DNA of 64,000 bases from Streptomyces sp. NBC_00289 (GCF_041435115.1 NZ_CP108046.1:558001-622000); one strand, 5' to 3'. Shown: positions 46,291 to 55,516, counted from the first letter of the stretch. Notes: generated by a model not told the origin, from the sequence alone. A program made the numbers and translations.

Positions 46291-47732
46291 TAGAGCTTGG
46301 TCAGCTTCACTCGTGGGTGGCGTGTCCGCTGGTCCGTGAGGGTCGTTGAGGTGGTGTGGCACCTGAGGAGATGGCCTCGGTCCGGGAGGACCTGGAGGCG
46401 TTCGCGGCGGAGTTGTTCGACGGGTTCTTCCGTGCGGATCAGCGGCGGTGGGGGCAGGCGTACGTGCGCGGATTGTTGCTGGACGGGCGGCGTAAGTCGG
46501 TGGAGCCGATGGCGGCCCGACTGGGTGAGGACGGTAATCGTCAGGCGCTGGCGCATTTCATCACCTCCAGTCCGTGGGATCCGGCGCATGTGCGGGCCCG
46601 GCTGGCCTGGCGGATGCACGAGGCGATCGGTCCAGAGGCATTGATCGTCGATGACACCGGCTTTTTGAAGGACGGGGATGCCTCGGCGTGTGTGTCACGG
46701 CAGTACACCGGCACCGCGGGCAAGGTCACCAAGTGCCAGGTGGGGGTTTCGCTGCATCTGGCGCGCGAGAGGGCCTCGGCGGCGGTGAACTGGCGGCTGT
46801 TCCTGCCCGCGTCCTGGGATCCCGACTCGCCGGAGGCGGACCCGGACAAGGTCGCCCGCCGCAGTCGCTGCGGCATCCCCGACCGGGTGGGGCATGTCGA
46901 GAAGTGGCAGCTGGCCCTGGACATGATCGACGAGAGCCGGTCGTGGGGCATCGACATCCCCCTGGTCGTCGCGGACGCCGGATACGGGGACGCCGCCGCC
47001 TTCCGCCACGGTCTGGAAGAACGCAACCTGCCCTATGCGGTGGGCATTTCCTCCCGCCACACCGCCCATCCGGCCGACGCCCGGCCCGTCCAGCCCGCCT
47101 ATGCGGGAACCGGCCGGCCACCGAGAATGCAGTATCCCGAGCCTGCGCAGACCGTGAAAGACCTGGTCATCGCGGCCGGGAGGACGGCCACGAGGCCGGT
47201 GTCCTGGCGGGAAGGCTCCCGCCCGGGCAAAGGAATCAGCGGCTTCAAACGCATCTACTCGCGGTTCGTGGCTCTGCGCATCCGCCCGGCCGGACGCGGC
47301 GTCCGCCAGGCCACCGACGGTCCTGAACTGCCCGAACGCTGGCTGCTGGCCGAATGGCCGGCCACCGAACCCGAACCCGTGCAGTTCTGGCTCTCCAGCC
47401 TGCCCTCCGGCATGCCACTGGCGCCCCTGGTGAGGCTGGCCAAGCTCCGCTGGCGCATCGAGCACGACTACCGCGAGATGAAACAGGCCCTGGGACTGGC
47501 CCACTTCGAAGGCCGCACCTGGGGCGGCTGGCACCACCACGTCACCCTCGTCTCCGCCGCCCACGCCTTCTGCACCCTGCAACGACTGGCACGAGACCCA
47601 AAAGACGCGGCGCAAGTCTGAACCTCTACCAAGTCGTCCGAGAACTCCAGACACTTCTCGCCGCCTGGACCGGTGCTTGCCCCACCTGCCACCGCGACAT
47701 ACCCACACCGATACGGACCTGACCAAGCCCTA
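46291..47732 (+). mobile_element. IS701-family element, complete
   Basis: Ends TAGAGCTTGGTCAG (46291-46304) and, reversed, TAGGGCTTGGTCAG (47719-47732). The 4-bp duplication CTAG is at 46287-46290 and 47733-47736, typical of the family. It inserted downstream of the anti-sigma gene. Confidence 0.9.
46356..47621 (+). CDS. IS701-family transposase, intact
   Basis: 421 residues from GTG 46356, without frameshift. DDE_5-type core: ALIVDDTGFLKDGDASACVS for the first Asp, IDIPLVVADAGYGDAAAFRH for the second and LRWRIEHDYREMKQALGLAH for the Glu. N-terminal helices (GQAYVRGLLLDGRRKSVEPM) are typical. The complete gene within clean ends and a perfect CTAG duplication suggests a recently active element. 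Confidence 0.93.
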   Translation: MAPEEMASVREDLEAFAAELFDGFFRADQRRWGQAYVRGLLLDGRRKSVEPMAARLGEDGNRQALAHFITSSPWDPAHVRARLAWRMHEAIGPEALIVDDTGFLKDGDASACVSRQYTGTAGKVTKCQVGVSLHLARERASAAVNWRLFLPASWDPDSPEADPDKVARRSRCGIPDRVGHVEKWQLALDMIDESRSWGIDIPLVVADAGYGDAAAFRHGLEERNLPYAVGISSRHTAHPADARPVQPAYAGTGRPPRMQYPEPAQTVKDLVIAAGRTATRPVSWREGSRPGKGISGFKRIYSRFVALRIRPAGRGVRQATDGPELPERWLLAEWPATEPEPVQFWLSSLPSGMPLAPLVRLAKLRWRIEHDYREMKQALGLAHFEGRTWGGWHHHVTLVSAAHAFCTLQRLARDPKDAAQV

Positions 47733-48018
47733 CTAGTGCTGGATCAGGCAACGTTCGCCCTGTTCACGACCTCGCGGAGGCGTTCGTCGGGGGCGTGCTT
47801 GTTCCGCCAGATGATGTAGCGGCGGATCATGCTTCCCTGCTCTTTGTGGCTGGCATGGTCGGTGCCGTCCAGTGCGAAGTAGCGCAGGGCGGTGAACTGG
47901 GCCTCGATCCGGTTGAGCCAGGAGCTGTTGGTCGGGGTGTAGGCGATCTTCACGTTGTTCGCCGCCGCCCACGTCGCGACCCGCTGGCAGCGCTTCGTCG
48001 TCAGGTGCGGGGAGTAGT

Positions 48019-49349
48019 TGATGCCCCTATGGTTCGTCAAGCCGCCAGGGTGGGTGGAAGTGGCAGTGGAGCAGAGGTGATGGCACGGTGGATCTCGCGG
48101 GCGACGTACCTCTTTAGGCAGCGGATGACTTCGCGCTTTGTCTTGCCTTCCGCGGTCCGTCGCTGCAGGTAGGCGCGGGAGCGTTCCTCCCAGCGCAGGC
48201 GGGAGAGGACTCTGCGGTAGAGGGCTGCGTTGGCCTGCCGGTTGCCCCCGCGGTTCAGGCGACGGCGCTGGCTCTTACCGGAGGAGCGTTCGACGGGACT
48301 GACTCCACACAGGGCGGCGAAGGATGCCTCGTCGCGGAGACGGTCATGGTTATCACCTGCGGCTATGAGCAGGATGGCCGCGCTGTCCGGGCCGACTCCG
48401 GTCAGCTGAATCAGCTGTGGGTTGTGGGCCTGGATGATGGCAGTGATCCGGCGGGTGAGGGTGGTGGCCTCGGCGGTCAGCTGTTTGATGCGGTGGGCCA
48501 GCACATGCAAGGCTTGGTGTATTGCGCTGGCTTGGGGATCGAGGGCGGCGCAGGCCGTGAAGAGCCTTGGATTCGAGAGCCCGGCGAGGGACTCGCGCAG
48601 CCGTGATGGTGCGCTGACCAGGAGCGCTTTGAGCTGGTTGATGGCCTGAGTCCTGTTGCGGACCGCGGAATCCTTGACGACCTTCAGGACGCGAAGATCC
48701 TCCACCGGCCCGTTCTTGCTCTTCGGGGTGCTGGTGGCACGGCCGCCCAGGACGGCCCTGGCTGCTGCTTCGGCGTCGACCGCGTCGGTCTTGCCCGAGC
48801 GTCGTCGCGCCGCGCGGTCCGGCCGGTTGACCTCGATGACCTCTATGCCCTCAGCCGCTAGGTGCCGGGCCAGCCCGGCACCGTACGAGCCGGTCCCCTC
48901 CACACCGGCCTACTCAACGGTCCCCAACCTGCCTGCCCAGGACAGGAGTTCGTCGTAGCCCTCTGCCGTGGCGGGGAAGTCGTGCGTTCCCAGGAGGGCC
49001 CCAAGAACGCTGACGACAGCCGCAACATGCACGTCCTTATGAGTGTCCACGCCGAGCACCACCCGCGGAGTGGGCGGGCGGCTGCGTGCTGCTGCTGTTG
49101 TGCGGCATGCTGAGGGCGGTCATTCGTCTCTCTCGATCGCTTCGAAACGGATGGCCACCGCCGGACCGTTCGGGCGGTCAGGACTGTGAGGGTGCCTGTC
49201 GCGAAGGCCCCTATCGGGACACACCCACCGGGCCGGCGGCAGCGAGCACCGCACGGGCCGTGACCGACAGATCAATCTACGAGACACCGTGGTCAGTCAC
49301 AGACCGGGTCAGGCCACGACCCGTGCGGAACCCCACCAGTCTCACAGTC
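48019..49349 (-). mobile_element. IS110-family element inserted in IS630 (IS110-d)
   Basis: Limits are set from the points where the IS630 coding sequence is lost and regained; no duplication, as expected for IS110. The non-coding end at about 49075-49349 lies upstream of its gene and may contain a bridge RNA. Confidence 0.7.
48037..49062 (-). pseudogene. IS110-family recombinase with one in-frame stop
   Basis: The frame from the GTG near 49062 reads VVLGVDTHKDVHVAAVVSVL (first Asp), PATAEGYDELLSWAGRLGTV, then TAG at 48910-48912, and continues in the same frame as GVEGTGSYGAGLARHLAAEG (Glu), SGKTDAVDAEAAARAVLGGR (Asp pair) and the Transposase_20 part with IQLTGVGPDSAAILLIAAGD and NRGGNRQANAALYRRVLSRL. 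The only defect is this amber codon; relatives have Arg or a similar residue there. Confidence 0.85.
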
Positions 49350-50290
49350 ACAGACGATCGCAATGCGCACGTCCGTGGGATGCAGCGAGCGCAGATAGCG
49401 GCAGAACTCCAGGAACTTCGACCTGTTCTTGGTCTTCTTGACGTGCCCGTAGAGCTGGTCCTTGGCCAGGTCGTAGGCGGCGAACAGGTGGCGGACCCCG
49501 TGCGGGCGGGTGTAGGTCGCCCGGCGCCGAGGGCGGGGCCCGCGGTCGGGGTCCTTGTGCCGGCCGCCGCGTTCGGCCCACTGCCGGCCGGGGTGGGGCT
49601 GCAGGTTGAGCGGTCCGAACTCGTCCATGCAGAAGACGACTTCGGGCTCGCCGTCCTCGGGTATGACCTCGCCGTCGGCGATCGCGTATAGATGCTCGAC
49701 GCGGGCCTTCTTGGCCTCGTAGTCCGGGTCGCGGGAGGCCTTCCAGGTCTTCACGCGTTGAAACGAGACGCCCTCCTCTCGGAGCAGGACCCGAAGGCCC
49801 TCGTGGCTGATGTCGTCGACCACCCCCTCAGCGACCAGGAAGTCGGCCAGTTTGGCCAGGCTCCAGGTCGAGAACGGCAGGCCGTGCTCGGCCGGCTTGG
49901 ACTTGGTGATCTTCTTGATCTCCCGGCGTTCCGGGAGGGTGAAGGTTCTGGGCCTGCCGCCCTTGTACTTCGGGTAGAGCGCCTCGAAGCCGTCCGCGTT
50001 GAAGTTGTGGATCACATCCCGGACCCGGTCCGGGCTGGTGAACGTCACCTCGGCGATCTTCGCCACAGGCATGCTCTGAGCGGATAACAGCACCATCTGG
50101 GCCCGCCGCCAGGTCACCACCGAACCGGTGCCCCTGCGGATGATCCGCAGCAGCCGCCTGCCCTCGTCGTCATCAATCTCCCGGACCTGCACCCGTTCAG
50201 CCACGTCATCATTCTGGCCGTCCGATGCCGCCCGACGCAGCAACCGAGCGCTGCATCACGGCAGGGCGAACGTTGCCTGATGCGGCACTA

Positions 50291-51545
50291 GTAGACTGTC
50301 GCGCCTTAATTTCTCTGTGTTGTTGGGTAGAGGTGGCGCAGTTTCACGCGTGCGTCGTCGGTGGTGAAGTGCCAGTCGACTTGGCGCTGGTTGCTGTTGG
50401 TGTACTGCTGCCAGGCGGCGAGTTCGGTGTTGAGCACGGCGAGGTCGTGGATGCGGCGGTCCAGGCACTGGCGGGTGAGTGCGGACAACTCGATCTCGGC
50501 GATGTTGAGCCAGGAACCGTGTTTGGGTGTGTGGTGGATCTCCAGGCGCTGGGCGAGCGCGAAGGCCCTCGCCGGGTCGAACGCCTCATAGAGCGAGGCT
50601 GTGGTGTGGGTGTTGAGGTTGTCCATGACCAGCACGACCGTGGCGGCGTCGGGGTAGTCCACGGTCAGCAGGTGCTCGACCTGGTGCGCCCAGTCGACCC
50701 TGGTCCGGCGGGACTGCGCGTCCACGCGCCGCCATCCGCGCAGCGGCTCGACCCAGCAGAAGATCGAGCAGGTCCCCGAGCGGACGTACTCGTTGTCCTC
50801 GCGCCGGTCACGGCCCGGCCGTGCGGGAAGCGGATCGCGGACGTGACCGAGCAGCTGGTACGGCTTCTCATCCATGCACACCACCGGGCGCGCCGGATCG
50901 AAGGGTCGGCGGTAGACCGCCAGGACGTCCTCCATCGCCGCGGCGAAAGCCGCATTCGCAGCCGGCGGGATGGTCCAGCACTTCTTCACATGAGGACGCA
51001 ATTCCGTTTTTTGAACACCCGGCCGATCGTGGAGTGGTCCAGGTCCGGGATGTCCTCGACCAGCGCGACGTGCTTCTCCAGCAGGCGCAGCGACCACCTG
51101 GCGTGTCCCTTGGGCGGCGTCGAGCAGGCCAGTGCGATCAACCGCGCCTCGACCTCGCCGGTCACTGCGGAGGGTACCGGCGGGAGTGCGCGTGCCTTCC
51201 GGCCGACCGTGGCCCACACATCACCACCGGTCTCCGCGTACCGCTTCGAGATCAGGCGGACCGTATCGCACGAGACCCCGACCCGGTCCGCGATCACCAC
51301 CCGCGGAGCGACCGCGCCGGCCGAGGTGTCCAACGCGAGCAGCACCCGCGCCCGCCTGATCATCGACGCGCTGCGGACCCCGTCGTCGTCACGCGCTCCA
51401 AAGCCCGACGATCTTCGGCACACAACGCGACCGGATACTTCTTCTGCGAGGACACGGCACCCCTGCCCGGCCGAACGGAAGCGACAAGTGACGCTCGCTC
51501 GGCCAACTCCACCAACCAGGAAGACACTTAGTCGCGACAGTCTAC
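50291..51545 (-). mobile_element. IS630-family element in the TA left by its neighbour
   Basis: Inverted ends GTAGACTGTCGCG at 50291-50303 and, reversed, at 51533-51545, flanked by TA at 50289-50290 and 51546-51547. The left TA is also the right target copy of the IS630 element at 47736-50288, so the second element used the first one's target duplication. Length 1255 bp. Confidence 0.85.
50306..51455 (-). pseudogene. IS630-family transposase in three frames
   Basis: GTG 51455 starts VSSQKKYPVALCAEDRRALE; a shift near 51425 leads to [40 protein letters not shown] and [20 protein letters not shown]. At an A6 run (51007-51012 on the plus strand) the frame changes again to the catalytic part [40 protein letters not shown] and [20 protein letters not shown], ending at 50306. 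The second shift sits at an A-rich slippery-looking site, where IS630 relatives are known to use programmed frameshifting; the first is a plain mutation. Confidence 0.8.
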
Positions 51546-51562
51546 TAGCCTCATCTTTCTTG

Positions 51563-51595
51563 ACGGTCCGCCAACGGAGTCGGTGGACCGTTTCG
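51563..51595 (+). terminator. Hairpin terminator, originally behind the sigma/anti-sigma operon
   Basis: ACGGTCCGCC (51563-51572) pairs with GGTGGACCGT (51582-51591) with one G-U pair and a 9-base loop, followed by a T/C-rich tail. Removing the IS701 and two IS630 elements places it about 70 bases after the anti-sigma stop. Confidence 0.6.
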
Positions 51596-51599
51596 CTTC

Positions 51600-51844
51600 T
51601 GTAGCTGACGGGCAGGCCGAGGACCTGTGTCGTCTCGGGTGGCCGCCGGGTTCCACTGCTCCGGTCTGGACTGGGTTCTTCGTAGGGGGTTGCCCAGCCG
51701 CGGAGAACAGGCGCAACCGCACGCGGCGGGGCTCCCAGAGGCGGGCCTGGCTAGGCAGGGCGAGCATGGGCATCCAGGCCAGCAGGTCGAGAGGGATCTG
51801 GACGATTTCGAGCCACGTCCCGGACGGTGTCCTCGTCGGCCTGC
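51600..51844 (-). pseudogene. IS1380-family transposase, C-terminal fragment
   Basis: The minus strand reads WLEIVQIPLDLLAWMPMLAL and RLWEPRRVRLRLFSAAGQ, the characteristic end of IS1380 transposases. The upstream part is missing beyond the IS982 element that starts at 51845. Confidence 0.65.
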
Positions 51845-52764
51845 ACTAGACGATCAAGTCCTATGTGGTCAGTGGTCGTATGCGATGAGTGATCGGGTGA
51901 GCGGGAAGCCGGTCTTGTGGTTGTGCCAGATCGCGCTCGCCAGGGCGAGGACGCGCTGGGCGACGCGGACGGCGACGCCCTCGAAGGTCCGTCCGCCGTG
52001 TTGTTCCAGGTCAAGCTGGCCCTTGGGAGTGTCGTTGACCGAATCGATCAGCTGCCGTACCGATTTCAGCAGGCTCTCGCCCTTGCGTCTCTTCTCCCGT
52101 TTGAACGACGGGCGCAGGAACTCGATGCCGCGCATGGCGAGGTCGTTCTCGAACTCTTTGGAGGCGAAGCCCTTGTCGGAGATCAGCAGCAGGCCGGGCC
52201 GGTCGGCAACCAGGTCTGCGGAGGTCGAGCATGGCCTGGAGGACTTCCCGTTCGTCGAGTTTCGGTTTGGCCAGGGCCCACAGGATCGGCATCCGGGTCG
52301 GGGTGCACACCAGGTACAGGCGCAGGCCCCAGAAGGACCTCGAGTGCGAGGCGCAGTACCCGTATCCGGCCCAGCCGGCCAGGTCCGAGCGCTTCACCGT
52401 CGGTCTGGACCGGCCGCATTCCGTATGGTGCGCTTGACCAGCGGTAACGCGGCCCGAAGCCGCTTGTTCTACCCGGACTGCTGCGGTACGTAAGGGAACA
52501 TCGCCCTGAGACGGACATTGATGAACCGCAGCCACCGGGCCTCCGAGGTGAACCCCAGCATCGCTTGCGCAACGGCCAGGCACACCAGTTCCGGATCCGT
52601 CAGCTGCGGCGGCCGGCCCATCCACCGCACGTCCCCGGTCTCGTCGTCGATCTTCACGTAAAGTGCCGTCAGCAGGGTGTCCATGTCATTCGTCACAGAA
52701 CGATCTTGGACACTCCGTCCGCATGCCCGGACACCGCCCCAGACATAGGACTTGATCGTCTAGT
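51845..52764 (-). mobile_element. IS982-family element, complete ends
   Basis: Perfect 22-base inverted ends (51845-51866 and 52743-52764) beginning ACTAGACGATCAAGTCCTAT. No target duplication: the left flank is IS1380, the right flank an IS4-like fragment, so a rearrangement followed or accompanied insertion. Confidence 0.85.
51869..52696 (-). pseudogene. IS982-family transposase, frameshifted
   Basis: From 52696: MDTLLTALYVKIDDETGDVR, RPPQLTDPELVCLAVAQAML and LRAMFPYVPQQSG, then a deletion and shift to ECGRSRPTVKRSDLAGWAGY, GYCASHSRSFWGLRLYLVCT, further shifts through the ILWALAKPKLDEREVLQAML region, and an intact end KREKRRKGESLLKSVRQLID with DLEQHGGRTFEGVAVRVAQR to 51869. Catalytic Asp region after the deletion is damaged. 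Confidence 0.8.
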
Positions 52765-52769
52765 TGGGC

Positions 52770-52925
52770 GATTACCGACACCCGGTTTCCACGGCCGGGG
52801 CCGGCATCATCGCCCGCCGATAGCGCGGGGCCTGGGCCGGCCCGCGCTGGTGAGTCTTCAGCTCGTCCAGTGCGGTCTCGATCTCCCACCGTTCATGGGA
52901 GAGGGCGGCCAGGGTGGTGGGTGAA
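52770..52925 (-). pseudogene. IS4-family transposase, C-terminal fragment
   Basis: The minus strand gives LAALSHERWEIETALDELKT followed by HQRGPAQAPRYRRAM. HERWEIE with the following Asp-Glu-Leu-Lys is the Y-(2)-R-(3)-E-(6)-K-type signature of IS4 elements. Nothing else remains. Confidence 0.6.
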
Positions 52926-52972
52926 CCGGGCCGGGTTCGGTGGAGACTTGCTTACGAGGGAAGATCGCGTCT

Positions 52973-53180
52973 ATGCCGAGGCAGTACCCGAAGGAAGTGC
53001 GTGAGCGGGCGGTTCGTCTGGTCGTGGAGCATCTGGCGGAGTATCCGTCAGTGTGGGAGGCCTGCAGGGCGATCGCGCCGAAGCTGGACGTGGGCGCGGG
53101 GAGCCTGCGCAAGTGGGTCCGCCAGGCCCAGACGGATACCGGCGAGCGGTCCGGGTGACCACGGACATGGCGGAGGAAAC
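52973..53180 (+). pseudogene. IS3-family OrfA, N-terminal part
   Basis: ATG 52973: MPRQYPKEVRERAVRLVVEH, an HTH with SVWEACRAIAPKLDVGAGSL and RKWVRQAQTDTGERSG, then a stop at 53156-53158. The expected continuation (Val-Thr-Thr-Asp-Met-Ala-Glu-Glu) is present one frame away up to about 53179, where the sequence changes to the group II intron flank. TGGAGACTTGCTTACG just upstream may be the element's left end. Confidence 0.7.
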
Positions 53181-53198
53181 CCCCGCCGGCTGCGGGGG
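53180..53198 (-). repeat. Terminator-like hairpin beside the intron 3' end
   Basis: CCCCCGC (53180-53186) pairs with GCGGGGG (53192-53198), 5-base loop, followed on the minus strand by TTT. It lies just outside the intron 3' end. Some group II introns favour sites near such hairpins. Confidence 0.5.
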
Positions 53199-53271
53199 CG
53201 GGGTGCCTGTTGAGTCGGCACGGAGCGCGGTGCCGGTGTTGCCACCGGTCCGTTTCTCCGTGCCGCTCGCC

Positions 53272-53305
53272 GAACCCTGCGTACCCGTCTCCGAGTACCG
53301 GGCTC
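53272..53305 (-). ncRNA. Group II intron domain V
   Basis: 34 nt on the minus strand, beginning GAGCCCGGTACTCGGAGAC and ending GGGTTC. Length, position 17 bases after the maturase stop and the paired GAGCCC...GGGTTC ends fit catalytic domain V. Confidence 0.72.
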
Positions 53306-53322
53306 TCCACGGACTCTGCCGT

Positions 53323-53995
53323 TCAGGCGTGGTTGGGGCGGGTCCAGGGGTCGGGGATCGTGTTGCCCCTGTAGCGGTAGCGAGTGACCGCCACCGCTTG
53401 GAGGTCGAACAGTTCGATCCCGTCTGCCGAGGGCCTTTGCCACCGTCCGGTGTGGTCGGTGAGGCGTCGGCGGACGTCCTTCCACTTCCAGCGGTGCAGT
53501 GCCATCCACCAGCTGATCACCCGGTGCCAGGTGAAACTGGCCAGGGAACTCAGGGTGGCTTTGCAGACCGCGTGCTTGAAGTAGTTGGCCCAGCCGCGCA
53601 TGATCTGGTTGAGCCTGATCAGCACGTCCCTGGGGTTCTGCTGCGACGTTCTGTTCGTCAGGGCGCGGATCTTGTCCTTCAGCTGCCGGATGGGCCGGTC
53701 AGCGATGAAGGTGTAGACGTGCCACTTGTCCGTTCCCCGCTTGCGGCGCCACTGGATGCGGAACCCAAGGAAGTCGAACCCGTCCGCCATGTGCACCACC
53801 TGCGTCTTGGCCTCAGAGAGGCGAAGACCGAGCGGTTGCAACACCTCGGCGATGTCCTCGCGCAGCGCCTCGACGTCGTCGCGTTCGCCGTCGGTCAGCA
53901 CGACGAAATCGTCCGCGTAGCGGACGATTCGCCAGTTCGGACGTCTGGTTGCACGGCGACGCCTGCGCAGGTGTCGGCGTACACACGATCGTCCC
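53323..53995 (-). pseudogene. Group II intron reverse transcriptase/maturase, C-terminal half
   Basis: Begins in frame near 53995 and shows the RT active site YADDFVVL followed by PLGLRLSEAKTQVVHMADGF and DFLGFRIQWRRKRGTDKWHV (RT motifs 5-7). The maturase domain X follows with LNQIMRGWANYFKHAVCKAT and the tail ITRYRYRGNTIPDPW type sequence, ending at 53323. No endonuclease His-Asn-His region. The RT motifs 1-4 are missing, so it is inactive on its own. Confidence 0.85.
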
Positions 53996-54097
53996 CGGTC
54001 GCGTACGAGTGAAAAGGGACGCTTGATGGTGCGGTGAATCGTGGTGCCCGGCACTCTTCTGCTCGTCCGGTGAAGGGTGGCGGAGGGTGGTGACGCG

Positions 54098-55516
54098 GTG
54101 GTTTTGGACCCGCAGCGCTGGCTGGAACTGCGGCGGTTCCGTGCTCTGGTCGAGTCAGGGGCGGTCAGTCTGACCGAGGTGGCCAAGGAGACTGGGCTGG
54201 ACCGCAAGACGGTCCGCAAGTATCTGTCGAGCACGGCGGCGTCGGTGCCGCCGAGGCGGACGTCGAACGGCCGGCCCCGGAAGAAGGCGGTCGACGAGGT
54301 CGCCCCGTTGATCGACGCGATGCTGCGGGCAGAGATCCTCATCAAGGGTGCTGTGGTGCACGAACGCCTGGTGAAGGAGTACGGCTCGACGATCAACTAC
54401 CAGCGGGTCAAGCTCTATCTGCAGGAGGCCCGGCCGCGGATCGCGGGTGAACTGGGGATCGAGCCGCGGGAGTTGGCGGGTATGCACCGCCGCTTCGAGG
54501 TGGTTCCCGGGGCCCAGGCTCAGGTCGACTGGGGCGATGAAGGCAAGATCCTCGCCCACCTGGGAATCCCGAAGGTCTACTCGTTCCATATGGTGCTGTC
54601 GTACTCGCGCGATCCGTTCTGCTGCTTCACCACGAGCCAGGACCTGCAGACCTTCTTCGACTGCCACCGGCGGGCATTTGCGCACTTCGGCGGGGTGCCG
54701 ATGTCGATCGTCTACGACCGGACCAAGACCGTCGTGCGCCGGCACGTCGCTCCCGGTGAGGCGGTTCCGCTGCATCCGGAAGCGGTCGGCTTCGCCGGCC
54801 ACTACGACTTCGACATCGACGTGCTGGCCGCCTACCGGCCCACCGGGAAGGGTCGGGTCGAACGCCAGGTGTTGATCGTGCGTGATCACGTGCTGGCCGG
54901 GCGGGCGTTCTCCTCGCTCGAGGAGTTGGATGCCGCGTTCTTGGCGTGGGTGCCGCAGCGACGCGCCCGCACCCACGCCACCCACCACGAGGTCATCGGA
55001 CACCGGGCCGCCCGGGATCACGCCGCCCTGAAGCCGTTGCCGTCCTCGCCCTATCTGGTGGCCGAGCGGCATCTGCGGCCGGTGGGCAAGGACTGTCTGG
55101 TCGCGTTCGGCGGGAACCTCTACTCGGTGCCCGCCCGCAAGGTCCGCCCGCGTCAGCTGGTGGAGATCAGAGCGACGAAATCCCAGGTCATGCTGCACAC
55201 GACCGTCCCCGATGCCAGCGGCGAGACGTTGCTGTCCAGCCATCCGCGGGCGGTCGGCCGCGGCGTGGTTGTCAAGCAGGATGAGCACTGGGACGGCCTG
55301 CCAACCGGCAAGAACCGCCGCACTACGACGGGCGACGAGCCGCCACCACCGCAGAGCGAGTTCCCCGCGGCGGGTCGCATCGGGCCCTTGCAGGCCCTGT
55401 TGAACCGGGCCGCTGCAACCCAGATCGAGGTCGGGCGGCGGCCGCTGTCGGTCTATGACGAACTGACCGGCACCCGGCCCTTCACCACCAACTCCCCGAC
55501 GAAGGAGTCGTCTTGA
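54098..55516 (+). CDS. istA: IS21-family transposase IstA
   Basis: About 472 residues from GTG 54098, preceded by GGAGG at 54082-54086; GTG 54077 is in frame and would add 7 residues. HTH: SLTEVAKETGLDRKTVRKYL. DDE catalytic core: AQAQVDWGDEGKILAHLGIP (Asp), SIVYDRTKTVV (Asp) and GKGRVERQVLIVRDHVLAGR (Glu). The C-terminal Mu-transposase-like beta domain includes YLVAERHLRPVGKDCLVAFG and NLYSVPARKVRPRQLVEIRA. Intact. Its stop overlaps the istB start, the usual coupling. Together with IstB it transposes IS21-type elements. Confidence 0.93.
   Translation: MVLDPQRWLELRRFRALVESGAVSLTEVAKETGLDRKTVRKYLSSTAASVPPRRTSNGRPRKKAVDEVAPLIDAMLRAEILIKGAVVHERLVKEYGSTINYQRVKLYLQEARPRIAGELGIEPRELAGMHRRFEVVPGAQAQVDWGDEGKILAHLGIPKVYSFHMVLSYSRDPFCCFTTSQDLQTFFDCHRRAFAHFGGVPMSIVYDRTKTVVRRHVAPGEAVPLHPEAVGFAGHYDFDIDVLAAYRPTGKGRVERQVLIVRDHVLAGRAFSSLEELDAAFLAWVPQRRARTHATHHEVIGHRAARDHAALKPLPSSPYLVAERHLRPVGKDCLVAFGGNLYSVPARKVRPRQLVEIRATKSQVMLHTTVPDASGETLLSSHPRAVGRGVVVKQDEHWDGLPTGKNRRTTTGDEPPPPQSEFPAAGRIGPLQALLNRAAATQIEVGRRPLSVYDELTGTRPFTTNSPTKESS

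Larger units (their letters stand above)
47744..50243 (-). pseudogene. IS630-family transposase split by IS110
   Basis: The N-terminal part from about 50243 is intact: the HTH region SMPVAKIAEVTFTSPDRVRD, winged part HGLPFSTWSLAKLADFLVAE, first Asp in EVVFCMDEFGPLNLQPHPGR, then KNRSKFLEFCRYLRSLHPTD and the insertion at 49350 after IAIVCD. It resumes below 48019: NYSPHLTTKRCQRVATWAAA, NNVKIAYTPTNSSWLNRIEA (catalytic Glu) to the stop at 47744. Apart from the insertion I see no other damage. Confidence 0.87.
47736..50288 (-). mobile_element. IS630-family element interrupted by an IS110 element
   Basis: Inverted ends of about 27 bases share GGCAACGTTCGCCCTG (47752-47767 and, reversed, 50257-50272), with TA duplicated at 47734-47735 and 50289-50290. 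The left TA lies inside the CTAG duplication of the IS701 element. The inserted IS110 occupies about 48019-49349. Confidence 0.88.
53200..53995 (-). mobile_element. Group II intron, 3' part
   Basis: Contains the C-terminal part of the intron-encoded protein (53323-53995), domain V (53272-53305), and a domain VI-like tail ending in ACTCAAC within 53200-53236, whose sequence recurs at 19946-19982. The 5' half of the ribozyme and the first part of the reverse transcriptase are missing, cut off near 53995 where the IS21 element begins. Confidence 0.75.

Noticed and set aside
49081..49110. Short CTG/CAG-like repeat (GCTGCTGCTGTTGTG)
   Set aside because: Only four to five units, within the non-coding end of an IS110 element; not a repeat array.
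50225..51604. 459-codon plus-strand ORF across the second IS630 element
   Set aside because: Antisense to the transposase and crosses both inverted ends; not a plausible gene.
53180..53198. CRISPR-like or attC-like palindrome
   Set aside because: A single GC-rich hairpin with no repeats or integron integrase; better explained as a terminator-like intron flank.
54155..55288. 377-codon minus-strand ORF opposite istA
   Set aside because: Antisense shadow of istA.
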